Shown here: positions 25,479-34,218 of the stretch, piece after piece | Position numbering within the stretch: the first letter of the stretch is position 1 | Layout of the letters: each line of letters starts with the position of its first letter | Source of the DNA: CAWACP01 sp963832965 | Lineage (GTDB): Bacteria > Acidobacteriota > Terriglobia > Bryobacterales > Bryobacteraceae | Assembly: GCA_963832965.1 (NCBI GenBank) | Contig: CAWHVW010000005.1 | Location: 310,001 to 374,000, forward strand | Reading direction: 5' to 3' | DNA: 64,000 bases | Notes under the pieces: model-generated | Seen by the model: only the letters and a program-made list of their open reading frames with translations | What the model was told of the DNA's origin: nothing | Databases searched by the model: none | Program-made: the position numbers and the translations under genes

Positions 25479-26445
25479 CGGAGCGGTTACCAAGGCCCAT
25501 CAAAAATCCCAGGCCATAAGCTAAGTGGCAAACCCCAAACACCACGGGAAGGGCAGGCAACAACTCCCACCCGCCCCGCCGGGCCGCGGCCACCGAGGCA
25601 ACCACCGCACCCACGCCATACGCGGCAGCCAGCCCGCCCAAAACCATCAGCGGCCATCGCCAGAAAGCGGAAGAGATCGCCAGCCCCAGCCCCAGCAACA
25701 CACAAACACCGGGCGCCAGATGCCGCCACGAAGCCGGACGCCCGTGTTTCCGAATCACCGCCACCTTCCAGAAGCCATACTGAAAGTACTGGGCGAACAG
25801 CGCGCGCAGGGAGTTGCGCGGCCAGTACCAGGAGCGAATACGGGGCGACTGCCAGACCCGCCCGCCGCCACGGATGATCCGCAGATTCAGCTCGTCATCC
25901 TGATTCCGAATGAGCGATTCATCGAAAAGACCCGCCCGTTCCAGCGTCGCCCGGCGCCAGCACCCATACGGCACCGTGTCCACCGGGCCCTCGTATTCGG
26001 CATCGTGGAACTTCGCGCCGCCCGAGCCGAAGCGTGAGTGGTACGCCGCCGCCACCGCCCGCGCCATCCATCCCGTGGCGCGTGTGAGAGCCGGGCCACC
26101 CACGTTGTCCGCGCCCGTCTCCTCCAGCACCGCAATGCATTGCCGCAGGTAGTCTGGAGCGTATTCCGAATGCGCGTCCATGCGCACGATAATGTCCCCA
26201 CGCGCCGCGCGCACCGCTGCGTTCAGCCCGCTGGAGACGTAGTGGAGTGGGTTGTCGATCACCGTCAGCCTGGGCCAGCGCCGCGCCCAGGTTGCCAGCA
26301 CGTCGCGGGTGCCGTCGTCGCTCATGCCATCGGCGACGATCACTTCCCAGTCCACATCCGCGGCGTCCTGCGCTGCCAGCGACGCCAGAAAGCGCTCGAT
26401 CGCCCCTATTTCGCGGCGAACGGGCACCACCACGGAGACGATCAC
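25459..26445 (-). CDS. Family 2 glycosyltransferase, ExoA-like
   Basis: This 328-residue enzyme has an N-terminal GT-A fold with SVVVPVRREIGAIERFLASL, the nucleotide-binding IVADGMSDDGT and the DxD-type RMDAHSEY. NQDDELNLRI serves as the ED-type catalytic motif. Two or three C-terminal membrane helices follow (LGLGLAISSAFW, VFGVCHLAYGLGFLMGL). It is closest to succinoglycan ExoA-type polymerising transferases. The start overlaps the DUF2911 stop by 4 bp, so both are in one transcript. Its last codons come from repeat family A copy 2. Confidence 0.9.
   Translation of the reverse strand: MIVSVVVPVRREIGAIERFLASLAAQDAADVDWEVIVADGMSDDGTRDVLATWARRWPRLTVIDNPLHYVSSGLNAAVRAARGDIIVRMDAHSEYAPDYLRQCIAVLEETGADNVGGPALTRATGWMARAVAAAYHSRFGSGGAKFHDAEYEGPVDTVPYGCWRRATLERAGLFDESLIRNQDDELNLRIIRGGGRVWQSPRIRSWYWPRNSLRALFAQYFQYGFWKVAVIRKHGRPASWRHLAPGVCVLLGLGLAISSAFWRWPLMVLGGLAAAYGVGAVVASVAAARRGGWELLPALPVVFGVCHLAYGLGFLMGLGNRSVTVAVR
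25464..25486. repeat. Dispersed repeat family A, copy 2
   Basis: GAACCGCGACGGTAACGGAG followed by CGG. It lies at the overlapping 3' ends of the GH13 gene (encoding its final residues EPRR) and the convergent glycosyltransferase gene (encoding its final residues SVTVAVR on the other strand). Confidence 0.75.
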
Positions 26446-26978
26446 TTCACCGTGATCGGCACGGATGCGGCGTGATTCTCCCAGACCAGTTCCAGCTTGC
26501 CTTTATTGCCGCCCGCGTCCGAAAGCGTGTAGCTCAACTTCTCCACCATCGCCGGTGGCTTGCTCATGGTCATCTTGACCCGGCCCAGATCCTGCCCCGC
26601 GTCGTATTTCAGGCCCCACTGCCCGGTCTGTTTGTTGACAATCAGTTGCCACGCGTCCGGGTCCTCAATCAGCACGAACAGCGTATAGGTGCCGGCCGGC
26701 ACGCTGAGGCCGTTGATATCCAGGTCGGCGTCGGTGTGAAGTGTGGTTGCCGAGTTGGCGCCCGCGCGCCACACCGGGTAGTTCGGGTCGTGGGAGATCT
26801 TCCCTCCGGGGCCAAAAAGCTGGCCTTCGCGGCCGCGCACCGAAGGAGCGGAGTACTTGATGCTGAGTGTCTTGCCCGCGATGGTCACTTCAGCCTGCGC
26901 GGGAGGACTCTGCTGCGCACCCACCACACCCACGGAGACAACTAAAGCGAGAGCGTATTGGAAGACGGTTTTCATCAT
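26442..26978 (-). CDS. Secreted DUF2911 protein
   Basis: This protein of about 178 residues has a signal peptide (MMKTVFQYALALVVSVGVVGAQ) and a DUF2911 domain. The conserved segments are IKYSAPSVRGREGQLFG, YPVWRAGANSATTL, LSVPAGTYTLFVLIED and YDAGQDLGRVKM. The function is unknown; the family is frequent in Acidobacteria and Bacteroidetes. The MMKT start is preferred to an in-frame start 18 bases upstream because it begins the signal peptide directly. It is coupled to the glycosyltransferase gene by an ATGA overlap. Confidence 0.85.
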   Translation of the reverse strand: MMKTVFQYALALVVSVGVVGAQQSPPAQAEVTIAGKTLSIKYSAPSVRGREGQLFGPGGKISHDPNYPVWRAGANSATTLHTDADLDINGLSVPAGTYTLFVLIEDPDAWQLIVNKQTGQWGLKYDAGQDLGRVKMTMSKPPAMVEKLSYTLSDAGGNKGKLELVWENHAASVPITVK

Positions 26979-27012
26979 GGAATCACCAGTGAACATCTTA
27001 GCAGCAGGTTCC

Positions 27013-27036
27013 GAGCCGCGACAGTTATGGAGCGGG
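27013..27036. repeat. Dispersed repeat family A, copy 3
   Basis: GAGCCGCGACAGTTATGGAG followed by CGGG. It sits in the 44-62 bp spacer between the regulator stop (27041) and the DUF2911 start. Confidence 0.75.
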
Positions 27037-27040
27037 AGCC

Positions 27041-27688
27041 TCAGGCCTTCGCGATCGACTTGTTCCCGCTGATGTGGTGTTCCAGCGCGTAGCGAATCAG
27101 CTCCGCGGTTCCGTGCAGCCCCAGCTTCTGCAGTATGGCGGCCCGGTGAAACTCCGCCGTCTTCGTGGAAATGTGGAGTTGTTTCGCCAGCTCTTTCGCG
27201 GTGAAACCCTCCGCAATCAACTGCAGCACCTCGCGCTGCCGGGCCGTCAGCTTGGGCCGGGTCATCGTCTCCGGCCGGTCGGATGCCTTCATGCGGCCGG
27301 CAATCTGCGGCGTGATGTACACCTCGCCGTTCATCGCCGCGCGGATGGCCGTGCCCAGTTCGGAGACCGCGGATCGCTTCAGCAGATACCCCGAAGCCCC
27401 CGTGCGCAGCGCCTCGGCCACATAGGCCAGATCGGTGTGCATAGTTAGAAACACGACCTTCGTTTCCGGGAATTCCGCGCGAATTTGACGAGCCGCTTCC
27501 AGGCCGTTCAAAAGAGGCATGGAAATGTCGAGAAGCACCACGTCTGGATGATGCTCTGCAACTGACTGGACAGCCGCGCGGCCGTTATCTGCCTTGCCAA
27601 TTAAATCAAATTCAGCATCAATTAATTTGGCCAGTCCTTCCGCTACCAGGGTGTGGTCCTCGACGAGGAGTATACGTGTCTTTCCCAC
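27041..27688 (-). CDS. NarL/FixJ-family response regulator
   Basis: This 215-residue regulator has a receiver domain with acidic pair ED (ILLVEDH), phosphoacceptor Asp in VVLLDISMP, the Thr in FLTMHTD and Lys in YLLKRS. The C-terminal LuxR-type HTH reads LTARQREVLQLIAEGFTAKELAKQLHIS and ends LGLHGTAELIRYALEH. It starts at GTG 27688, 10 bases behind a TATTCT hexamer. It lies 26 bp after the start-side of nothing else but directly upstream of the DUF2911 gene and 26 bp downstream of the large hybrid kinase stop at 27715 on the opposite order of reading, so kinase and regulator are on the same strand and the kinase stop precedes the regulator start. The hybrid kinase is its likely partner. Confidence 0.93.
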   Translation of the reverse strand: MGKTRILLVEDHTLVAEGLAKLIDAEFDLIGKADNGRAAVQSVAEHHPDVVLLDISMPLLNGLEAARQIRAEFPETKVVFLTMHTDLAYVAEALRTGASGYLLKRSAVSELGTAIRAAMNGEVYITPQIAGRMKASDRPETMTRPKLTARQREVLQLIAEGFTAKELAKQLHISTKTAEFHRAAILQKLGLHGTAELIRYALEHHISGNKSIAKA

Positions 27689-27714
27689 AGCGGTAGATAG
27701 AATAGCACGGGTAT

Positions 27715-30700
27715 TTATGAATGGGTTACCGTGATCGGCGCGCGGACGCGAATTTCGGTACCAGCGCCGGGCTTGGAAATCACCTCGAAAGTACCATCGA
27801 TGAGGTGCGTGCGCTCTTCCATGCTGGTGAGCCCGAGGCCAGGCCGCGCCTCGGACTGATCGAACCCGATTCCGTTGTCACGGACCGCCAGCTCGATGGA
27901 ATTCTCCGCGAATACAAGTTCGACGGCCGCATCGTTGGAGCCCGAGTGGCGAGAGACGTTGCGCAACGCCTCCTGGGTGATCCGGTATAACCCCACCGCG
28001 ATGGGGCGCGGTAAATCAGCCGGGACGCCCCGCGCGCCGAACCGTACCGGGATGCCTTCCCGTTCGGAGAACTCGCGGGAGAACGATTCCAGCGCTGGCA
28101 CCAGGCCGAGGTCGTCCAGAACCGTGGTATGCAGCTCCCACGCGATCCGCCGGATTTCCTCGGAAAGCTCGCCCACCTGCCGGCGCACGTGGCGCAGACT
28201 CTTGCGCAACCCGTCGGCGGCGGGAGGGTTCTTTTCCAGCGCTTCCACATCCAGCTCCAGAACGGCGATCCGCTGATTCAAATCGTCGTGCAATTCCCGC
28301 GAGAGCTGCCGCCGTTGCTGTTCCTGCGCGTCCAGGAGCGCGCGGCCGAAGATGTCCCGGTGCGCCACGGAGCGGCGGCCCTTGCCGATACTCACCAGCA
28401 CCATCACCACGCCGTCGATCCGTTTGTCCTCGGTCCGGTAGGGCCGCACGCGCAGTGAGTAACGGTGGCCGTTCACGTCGGTGACTTCCTCCGACGCCGG
28501 CTCCAGGTTCTCGATCACTTCACGAAGCAGCGGTTCCACGCTGGCCACGCTGAGCGTGGACTTGATATCGCCAATCGGCCGGCCGACATCGCTGGGAATC
28601 AGGTTCAGGATCTTTTCGCAAATGGGCGTGAAGCGCCGGATGCGCAAATCGTTTCCCAGCATCACGATGGGCATGTTCACGTTGGCCAGCAAATTCAGCA
28701 GGTCGTTGCCGGCCTGCCAGAGCTGCTCGTTGCGTGTGCGCAGTTCTTCGTTGACGGTGTTCAGCTCCTCGTTGGAGGATTCCAGTTCCTCTTTCGCCGT
28801 CTCCAGTTCTTCGTTGGTGCTCTGCAATTCCTCGTTGGCCGACTGAATCTCTTCATTGGCCGTGCGCGTTTCTTCGTTGAAGGCCGCCTGGTCCTCGATG
28901 ATCGATTGCAGATATTCCCGCGCCGAAGCCAGCTCCCGCCGCAGGCGCGCGTTCTCCTTTTGCAGTTGGCCAGGCGCTCGCCCGCGGCCGGCCTGCCGCG
29001 CGGTCCCGGCGCCGGCCGGGAGCTTTGCTGGCTCGAACAGAATCAGAAAGCGCCGCGCTCGGCCCGGCGAGCCCCGCAAGGGAATCACCTCCACGGCAAA
29101 CTCGGTTGCTTCGGAATCCGCGTCCGTGCGCAGCCCCTCGCGGCGGACCACGCCATTGCTGCTCCGGGCCTTTTGCACGGCCCTGCGGAGTTCCAGCGCC
29201 AGCCCGTCGCGCGCCATCCGCGGCAGATTCAGAGTGGCCGCGCCCTCGGCCGGCTCCAGCCACGGACTGGTCCGGCCCCGAAACTGGAGAATATTCAATT
29301 CATCGTCGATAATCACGCCCGGCGGCCCATAGCGGACCAGCACCTCGCGGTCGCCCTCCCGCGCCAGTTCCACCTCCGTCCAGTCCTCGGTCAGCGGTTG
29401 AATGCCGGACCGTGGCGGAATCCACGGCATGGCCGGAGCGTCCCCCGGGATGCGCGCGACACCCGCTTTGCGGCGGTATACGCGCGACTTTTTGTCCACC
29501 GGCGCGAACAGTTCGCCGAACGGCGCCACGGTTTCCGAAGACCCCAGCAGCAGAAATCCATCGGGTTTGAGTGCGTAATGGAAAACCGGTCCGGCGCGCC
29601 GCTGCAGCAGCGGGCCCAGATAAATAAGAACGTTGCGGCAACTGATCAGGTCCAGCCGCAGGAACGGCGGGTCCTGCACCACGTTGTGGCGCGCGAAGAC
29701 GCACATTTCGCGAATCTGCTTGGTGATCCGGTAGCCTCCCTCGGTGCGCGTGAAAAAGCGGCGCAGGCGCTCCGCGGAGACGTCTTCGGAGATGCTCTGC
29801 GGGTACAGCCCGTAGCGCGGCTTCTCCAGGGCGCTTTCGCTGATATCCGTGCCGAAGAACTGAATACTGAGGCGGCCTGCCGTTTTGTCCAGGAATTCCA
29901 TCAGCGCGATCGCCAGTGAATAAACCTCTTCACCCGACGAACAACCCGGCACCCAGATGCGAATCGGTGAGGACCGGTCGCGGCCCGCCACGATGTTGGG
30001 AAAAACGTGTTCATGCAACGCCTCGAAGGCCGCGGGATCGCGAAAAAACCGGGTGACGTGAATCAGGAAATCTTCATGCAGAACGGAGAGTTCAGCGGGC
30101 GCGGAGCGCAGCCGCTGCAAATATGCGTCCAGGTTGTCCATGCGGCTCAGCGCCATGCGGCGCATGATCCGCCGGCGGATGGTGGCCTGTTTGTAGTGAG
30201 AAAAATCTACCCCCGTCTCCGTTCGGACCAGCGCCAGGATGCGCACGATGGCCGCCGCGTCCTGAGCGTCGGCCGGTTCTTCGTCCAGAAGGGCGGCCCC
30301 GGCGACGTAGGGATGCTCCGCCAGGCGGACCAGTTCGCGGCCGATGTCTTCGGGCGAGAGCACGAAGTCCACCGCGCCCGTGGAAATCGCGCTTCCCGGC
30401 ATGGCCGGCGCGGCCGCGCTGTTGCTCTCCTGCGCGAAGGTGATGCCGCCCGCCGCCTTGATCGCCAGAATTCCCCGCGTTCCATCCGTGGCCCCTCCGG
30501 AAAGAAGGACTCCAATACAGCAATTCCCGCGGTCGGCCGCGAGCGAGCGGAAGAAATGGTCGATGGGTGCGCGCGGCCCGGATTGAGTCCCCTGCGGTGA
30601 CAGCACCAGCTTGCCGTTCTCGATGGTCATCTCGGCCTGCGCGGGAATAACGTAGACGCGGCCAGGCTCCACGCGCAGCCCCTGCCGGGCCTCGCTCACT

Positions 30701-30960
30701 GGCATCGCGCTGTGCCGGGAGAGCACCTGCGTCAGCGTGCTTACCAGCCTCGGCGCCAGGTGCTGTACGAAGACGCAGGCCATCCCCGTTCCGGCCGGCA
30801 ACGCCTGCAGCACCTGCTTGAAGGCGTCAATGCCCCCGTCGGCGCCGCCCACCGCCACAATGGGGAAAATGGGCTTGCCATTGGCGCCGGTTGCCGCCGG
30901 TTGAGCCTGCTGCCCAGGCTTCCTCCCGGTCACCGCTTTTCTTGTAACGCTCTTCGCCAT
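27715..30960 (-). CDS. CheB-CheR-PAS-histidine kinase hybrid with inactivated CheB domain
   Basis: This 1081-residue cytoplasmic protein contains, in order: a CheB-type domain (about 30-215); a CheR methyltransferase (about 237-500, with SAM motif GCSSGEE at 339-345 and ISCRNVLIY); and a PAS-like linker. A Glu/Asn-rich coiled coil (about 665-750, repeated NEELQSTNEEL units), a PAS domain (about 755-860), and a HisKA_3/HATPase kinase (phospho-His in SRELHDD near 890, N-box RNVSRHS, DNGIGFD) complete it. In the CheB domain the usual nucleophile motif GAS-x-GG reads GGADGG (38-43), so the serine is replaced by Ala; the His (VQHLAP) and Asp (GGATDG) remain. The NarL regulator downstream on the same strand is its probable output. 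Confidence 0.93.
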   Translation of the reverse strand: MAKSVTRKAVTGRKPGQQAQPAATGANGKPIFPIVAVGGADGGIDAFKQVLQALPAGTGMACVFVQHLAPRLVSTLTQVLSRHSAMPVSEARQGLRVEPGRVYVIPAQAEMTIENGKLVLSPQGTQSGPRAPIDHFFRSLAADRGNCCIGVLLSGGATDGTRGILAIKAAGGITFAQESNSAAAPAMPGSAISTGAVDFVLSPEDIGRELVRLAEHPYVAGAALLDEEPADAQDAAAIVRILALVRTETGVDFSHYKQATIRRRIMRRMALSRMDNLDAYLQRLRSAPAELSVLHEDFLIHVTRFFRDPAAFEALHEHVFPNIVAGRDRSSPIRIWVPGCSSGEEVYSLAIALMEFLDKTAGRLSIQFFGTDISESALEKPRYGLYPQSISEDVSAERLRRFFTRTEGGYRITKQIREMCVFARHNVVQDPPFLRLDLISCRNVLIYLGPLLQRRAGPVFHYALKPDGFLLLGSSETVAPFGELFAPVDKKSRVYRRKAGVARIPGDAPAMPWIPPRSGIQPLTEDWTEVELAREGDREVLVRYGPPGVIIDDELNILQFRGRTSPWLEPAEGAATLNLPRMARDGLALELRRAVQKARSSNGVVRREGLRTDADSEATEFAVEVIPLRGSPGRARRFLILFEPAKLPAGAGTARQAGRGRAPGQLQKENARLRRELASAREYLQSIIEDQAAFNEETRTANEEIQSANEELQSTNEELETAKEELESSNEELNTVNEELRTRNEQLWQAGNDLLNLLANVNMPIVMLGNDLRIRRFTPICEKILNLIPSDVGRPIGDIKSTLSVASVEPLLREVIENLEPASEEVTDVNGHRYSLRVRPYRTEDKRIDGVVMVLVSIGKGRRSVAHRDIFGRALLDAQEQQRRQLSRELHDDLNQRIAVLELDVEALEKNPPAADGLRKSLRHVRRQVGELSEEIRRIAWELHTTVLDDLGLVPALESFSREFSEREGIPVRFGARGVPADLPRPIAVGLYRITQEALRNVSRHSGSNDAAVELVFAENSIELAVRDNGIGFDQSEARPGLGLTSMEERTHLIDGTFEVISKPGAGTEIRVRAPITVTHS

Positions 30961-31038
30961 CGATTCGATTAATTATCGCCCCGTTTGCTCGCAAATGGGG
31001 TAGCATCAAATACAATCCTCAAGCCGGTACGGGATAAA

Positions 31039-31605
31039 ATGCCTGCCTGCGATATTGTCGCGATGGGTGCCTCCTCGGGTGGCGTCGGGGCGCTTCAGGA
31101 GGTGGTCAGGCACTTCCCCCGCGATTTTCCGGCGAGTCTGTTCGTCGTCCTGCACGTCTCCTCGGACAGTAAGAGCCTTCTGCCGGAAATTCTCGCGAAA
31201 GCCGGATCGCTGCCCGCCCGGCATCCCGAGAGCGGCCGGCAGGTGGAGCGCGGCTGCATCTACGTTGCGCCGCCTGGGTATGACCTCACCGTGTTGCACC
31301 AGCGAATGCTGCTGGGCCGGGGAGCGCCGGGAAGCCAGCATCATCCGTCGATCAATGCTCTGTTTCGGTCCGTGGCGGGCGAATTCGGGGCGCGCGTCGT
31401 GGGAGTGGTTTTGAGCGGTCTGCTGGAGGACGGCGCGGCCGGTCTGCTGGCCATCAAGCAGCAGGGCGGTATCGCGATTGTGGAGGACCCCGCCACGGCG
31501 GAGTATCGCGGCATGCCGGACAGCGCGCTCGCCAAAGTGCATGCCGATTTCGTGCTGCCCCTGGAAGCCATTGGACCGAAGCTGGTGGCCCTGGTTAAAG
31601 CCTAA
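31039..31605 (+). CDS. Stand-alone CheB-type methylesterase domain
   Basis: This 188-residue protein is a single CheB catalytic domain without a receiver. All three triad positions are visible: Ser in AMGASSGG, His in VVLHVSSD, and Asp in LSGLLEDGA. CheB proteins demethylate or deamidate receptor glutamates. It is divergent from the hybrid kinase, whose own CheB domain has lost its serine, so the two could act on the same partner. The start at 31039 is favoured because it begins directly with the strand before the nucleophile; a TACAAT hexamer lies at 31011-31016. No chemoreceptor is encoded in the window. The hairpin element B follows its stop. Confidence 0.88.
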   Translation: MPACDIVAMGASSGGVGALQEVVRHFPRDFPASLFVVLHVSSDSKSLLPEILAKAGSLPARHPESGRQVERGCIYVAPPGYDLTVLHQRMLLGRGAPGSQHHPSINALFRSVAGEFGARVVGVVLSGLLEDGAAGLLAIKQQGGIAIVEDPATAEYRGMPDSALAKVHADFVLPLEAIGPKLVALVKA

Positions 31606-31609
31606 GTGG

Positions 31610-31628
31610 GGCAGCGCCATGTGCTGCC
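31610..31628. repeat. Hairpin repeat family B, copy 2
   Basis: GGCAGCG-CCATG-TGCTGCC is preceded by GTGG. It is a 6-bp stem plus one mismatch relative to copy 1, located 4 bases after the CheB stop. Confidence 0.7.
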
Positions 31629-31643
31629 AGAGCGGTTCATTCT

Positions 31644-32066
31644 TCAAAGCCGCCGGTCCAGAGAAAAAGTCCCGCCGCCTTCGATCATCAGGAAGAGGAG
31701 CCCGAGCAGCATACAGAAATCCGTGCGCGCTTCGTGCGCCATGGCCCAGAACCCCTGATGGTGCAGCATGGGGACCTTGGTGGTCAGGATGGCTACGCCA
31801 ATATCGGCGAGCAGTGGAATCGCCGCCAGCCGCGTGAGCAAACCCACCACGATCATGGCTCCGCAGACGATTTCCACCACCCCCACGAACGGGGCGCTTA
31901 GCTGGGGATAGGGAATCCCGATTTTTACAAATCTCCCCGCGCCCAGGGCGGCCGGAAACAGAAACTTCTGGATTCCCTCCGTAAGAAACACGCCGCCCAC
32001 CAGCAGCCGGACCAGCACAATAGCGCCGCTTCCGCGCGACCGGGTCATTCGATTCAACAGGCTCAT
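31644..32066 (-). CDS. DoxX-family membrane protein
   Basis: This 140-residue protein has four predicted helices. It matches DoxX: IVLVRLLVGGVFLTEGIQKFLFP, FVGVVEIVCGAMIVVGLLTRLAAIPL, and FCMLLGLLFLMIEGGG. DoxX proteins associate with quinone or thiosulfate redox chemistry and oxidative stress in different bacteria. The start at 32066 is chosen because GGAGG lies 7 bases upstream. It converges on the stand-alone CheB gene. Confidence 0.88.
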   Translation of the reverse strand: MSLLNRMTRSRGSGAIVLVRLLVGGVFLTEGIQKFLFPAALGAGRFVKIGIPYPQLSAPFVGVVEIVCGAMIVVGLLTRLAAIPLLADIGVAILTTKVPMLHHQGFWAMAHEARTDFCMLLGLLFLMIEGGGTFSLDRRL

Positions 32067-32263
32067 GCCGCGCCTCCGGGACAGCATCATAGCACGCGCC
32101 CCGTCCGCGCGCTCGCCCTTTGACCCGGCCGGGCCAGTTCTGGCATAATGGCCTGGACAGTTTTGGAAGAGTCAGTTTCCGTCCCGGTCCGCTTGAGTAG
32201 TTCCTCCGGCAAGTCCGCGGTTGCGAATCCCTGCTAGTCCGAAGTTGTCAGTCAGGAGTGTAT

Positions 32264-32602
32264 GTGAGACTTTTCGTAGGTAACCTTCCCTATTCCGCCA
32301 CCGAAAGCGATCTGGAGAGCTTCTTCGCGCAGGCCGGTGTCACGGTGGATAGCGTCAACGTAATGCGCGACCGTTTCAGCGGTGAAGCGCGCGGATTCGG
32401 GTTCGTCGAAATCGGCAACGATGCGCAGGCCAATCATGTCATTGAGTCGTGCAACGGCAGGGAGCTGCTGGGTCGTGCGCTCGTGGTCAATGAGGCGCGG
32501 CCGATGGCTCTCCGTGAGGGCGGTGGTGGCGGCGGCGGCCGTGGCGATCGCGGTGGTCGCCGGGCCGGTGGTGGTGGCGGCGGGTATCGCGACCGCTCGT
32601 AA
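32264..32602 (+). CDS. RRM RNA-binding protein with Gly/Arg-rich tail
   Basis: This 112-residue protein has one RRM with RNP2 (LFVGNLPY) and RNP1 (RGFGFVEI), then a glycine/arginine-rich tail (GGGGGGRGDRGG). Bacterial members of this type are often cold-induced RNA chaperones. The start is GTG 32264: AGGAG at 32254-32258 is 5 bases upstream, while the alternative GTG at 32258 overlaps that site. A 197-bp spacer precedes it. Its distal part could be a transcribed leader, but no conserved structure is recognised. Confidence 0.9.
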   Translation: MRLFVGNLPYSATESDLESFFAQAGVTVDSVNVMRDRFSGEARGFGFVEIGNDAQANHVIESCNGRELLGRALVVNEARPMALREGGGGGGGRGDRGGRRAGGGGGGYRDRS

Positions 32603-32704
32603 CTGTTGGAGAAACAAGACCCGGAATTGGACGGGCCTCGTGCGCCCGTCTTTCGTTTTTCGGGAACCGCCAGGATAGCGCCAGCGTGTTCTATGGTAAC
32701 CGCC

Positions 32705-33658
32705 ATGATGAAACACCTCTTGCTTCTCCTGCTTGTCCCGTTCGTATTGGCGCTGGCCGCGCCTCCCCCCGATGCCCTTGCCGATCTGCAGGCGAGGGCC
32801 GATGAAGTGGTTCACATCAACCTGAACTCGGCCACCCTCCGGGCGCTATCCCGGGCGATCGCCGCGAACGAAGCCGGCGACGATGCCCGGTTCTTCCAGG
32901 CTCTCGCCGGAGCATCCGCCATCCAGGTTGTTACCCTCGAGTTCCACGGAGAAGGGATGCCTCCGCGCGAAGACGTCGACGCCGTCCGCGCCAGCGCCAT
33001 TCCAGCCGGCTGGACGCGCTTTCTCGGCTCGCGCTCGAAGGAACCCGAAGAAATGGTGGACGGTTATGCCGGGCCTGGCGGTCTGGCCATCGTCACTGCC
33101 GAGGCCGATGAGATCACCGCGGTGCGCATCGATGGCGCGTTTCCCGGCAACGCGCTTCCGCTGCTGAGTCATCGCTTCGGTCTGCCCGCCATTGGCGCGG
33201 TCGAGCCGCCAGCCGGATTCGCCACCCGCGGCGAGAACCATGCCGTCGCCACCGCCCATCCCGAAAAGCTGGATTTCAAGCGGATGGTGCGGGAGATCGA
33301 AACGAATGAGGGCATTCATCACTTGCGGATTCCGTTGATGGGTCTGGTCGCACCCGCGGCCTGGGTGGCTTCGGGCGGCCGCGCGAAGGCGCTGGATATG
33401 GCGGTTTTCGAGGATGTGCCCGCGACCTTCACCGGCGCCGCGGATCGCGCCCTGCCGGAGGGTTGGTCGCGCATGGTGGAGGTCCACGATGGGAACGAAT
33501 CCACCAATATCTACGTGGGCGCGGTGGACGAGGACATGCCTCTTCTCATCGCTACGTGGGATGGCGACGGCGTGCTGCTAACCGTTAAAGCGAGCCTCAA
33601 GGATCTGTATCAGTCGCCTCTCGCCTGGGCGGACAAGGGCCGCCACTCCCAGGATTAA
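32705..33658 (+). CDS. Secreted protein with two related domains, function unknown
   Basis: This 317-residue protein has a signal peptide (MMKHLLLLLLVPFVLALAA). Residues about 30-140 and about 190-310 look like two copies of one fold. The first has AIPAGWTRFLGSRSKEPEE followed by DGYAGPGGLAIVTAEADEI; the second has ALPEGWSRMVEVHDGNEST followed by IYVGAVDEDMPLLIATWDGD. The spacing and pattern (P-x-GW-x-R, then a hydrophobic strand ending in an acidic turn) recall DUF4252-type lipoproteins, but that assignment is tentative. A TATGGT hexamer ends 7 bases before the ATG. It follows the RRM gene by 102 bp. Confidence 0.7.
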   Translation: MMKHLLLLLLVPFVLALAAPPPDALADLQARADEVVHINLNSATLRALSRAIAANEAGDDARFFQALAGASAIQVVTLEFHGEGMPPREDVDAVRASAIPAGWTRFLGSRSKEPEEMVDGYAGPGGLAIVTAEADEITAVRIDGAFPGNALPLLSHRFGLPAIGAVEPPAGFATRGENHAVATAHPEKLDFKRMVREIETNEGIHHLRIPLMGLVAPAAWVASGGRAKALDMAVFEDVPATFTGAADRALPEGWSRMVEVHDGNESTNIYVGAVDEDMPLLIATWDGDGVLLTVKASLKDLYQSPLAWADKGRHSQD

Positions 33659-33750
33659 TCCGTCATGCGCGACTTTGGTTTGCCTGCCGGGTTCGGACAG
33701 GGGAGATCGAATTCCTGATCTCCAAATTCGAAAGCGAGGTAAGTCAAGGT

Positions 33751-34209
33751 ATGTCGAAAATCTCCCACTTCACGTGTCTCCTCATGTTGATCGCATCGGG
33801 CCTGTCCGCCCAGGTGGTGTCACCTCCAACCGTTGAAACATCCGGCATGGTCGGGCTGGCCTTTGGTGAAACAGCGCGGCTCAACGTGCTCAATCCGGGT
33901 CTTCCAGCGTGTTCGGCGGCGGTGTCCTTCATCGATGCGGCCGGCAACGTTCTGAAATCCGCCACCCTTGTGATTGCGCCCGGAGAAAGCATGCCGTTCG
34001 ATCTGCGCAGCGATACCGATCTGAGTCTCACTCTTGCCGAACGCCGGGAAATCCGCGCGAGCCTGACCATACCGCCCGTGCCTGCGGTCGGCGGTTGCAT
34101 TTATGTGAAGACCCTCGAGGTGTTCGACAACGCCAGCTTGCGGACGCTCGTGGTGCTCGGTCATTTCCGCGACGTAACAGTGCCGCTGTCGCCCACTGAA
34201 GCGCCCTGA
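33751..34209 (+). CDS. Small secreted protein of unknown function
   Basis: This 152-residue protein has a signal peptide ending SGLSAQ and then a single beta-rich domain (VGLAFGETARLNVLNPG, ATLVIAPGESMPFDLRSD, CIYVKTLEVFDNASLRTLVVLG). It has two cysteines that could form a disulfide. Similar short secreted proteins are frequent in acidobacteria, without a known role. It ends 9 bp before the convergent GH2 gene stop. Confidence 0.75.
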   Translation: MSKISHFTCLLMLIASGLSAQVVSPPTVETSGMVGLAFGETARLNVLNPGLPACSAAVSFIDAAGNVLKSATLVIAPGESMPFDLRSDTDLSLTLAERREIRASLTIPPVPAVGGCIYVKTLEVFDNASLRTLVVLGHFRDVTVPLSPTEAP

Positions 34210-34218
34210 CCTGTCCCG

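Noticed and set aside
23397..25493. A 698-codon open frame antisense to the GH13 gene
   Set aside because: It lies opposite a gene with full catalytic motifs, its translation has no recognisable domain, and long antisense frames are expected in GC-rich DNA with strong codon bias.
28465..29919. A 484-codon frame antisense to the hybrid kinase
   Set aside because: Its protein is Arg/Gln/His-rich low-complexity sequence mirroring codon bias; the minus strand carries the conserved CheR and kinase motifs.
32090..32263. Riboswitch or cold-shock leader upstream of the RRM gene
   Set aside because: The 197-bp spacer is long enough, but no recognisable conserved structure or motif could be identified by eye.
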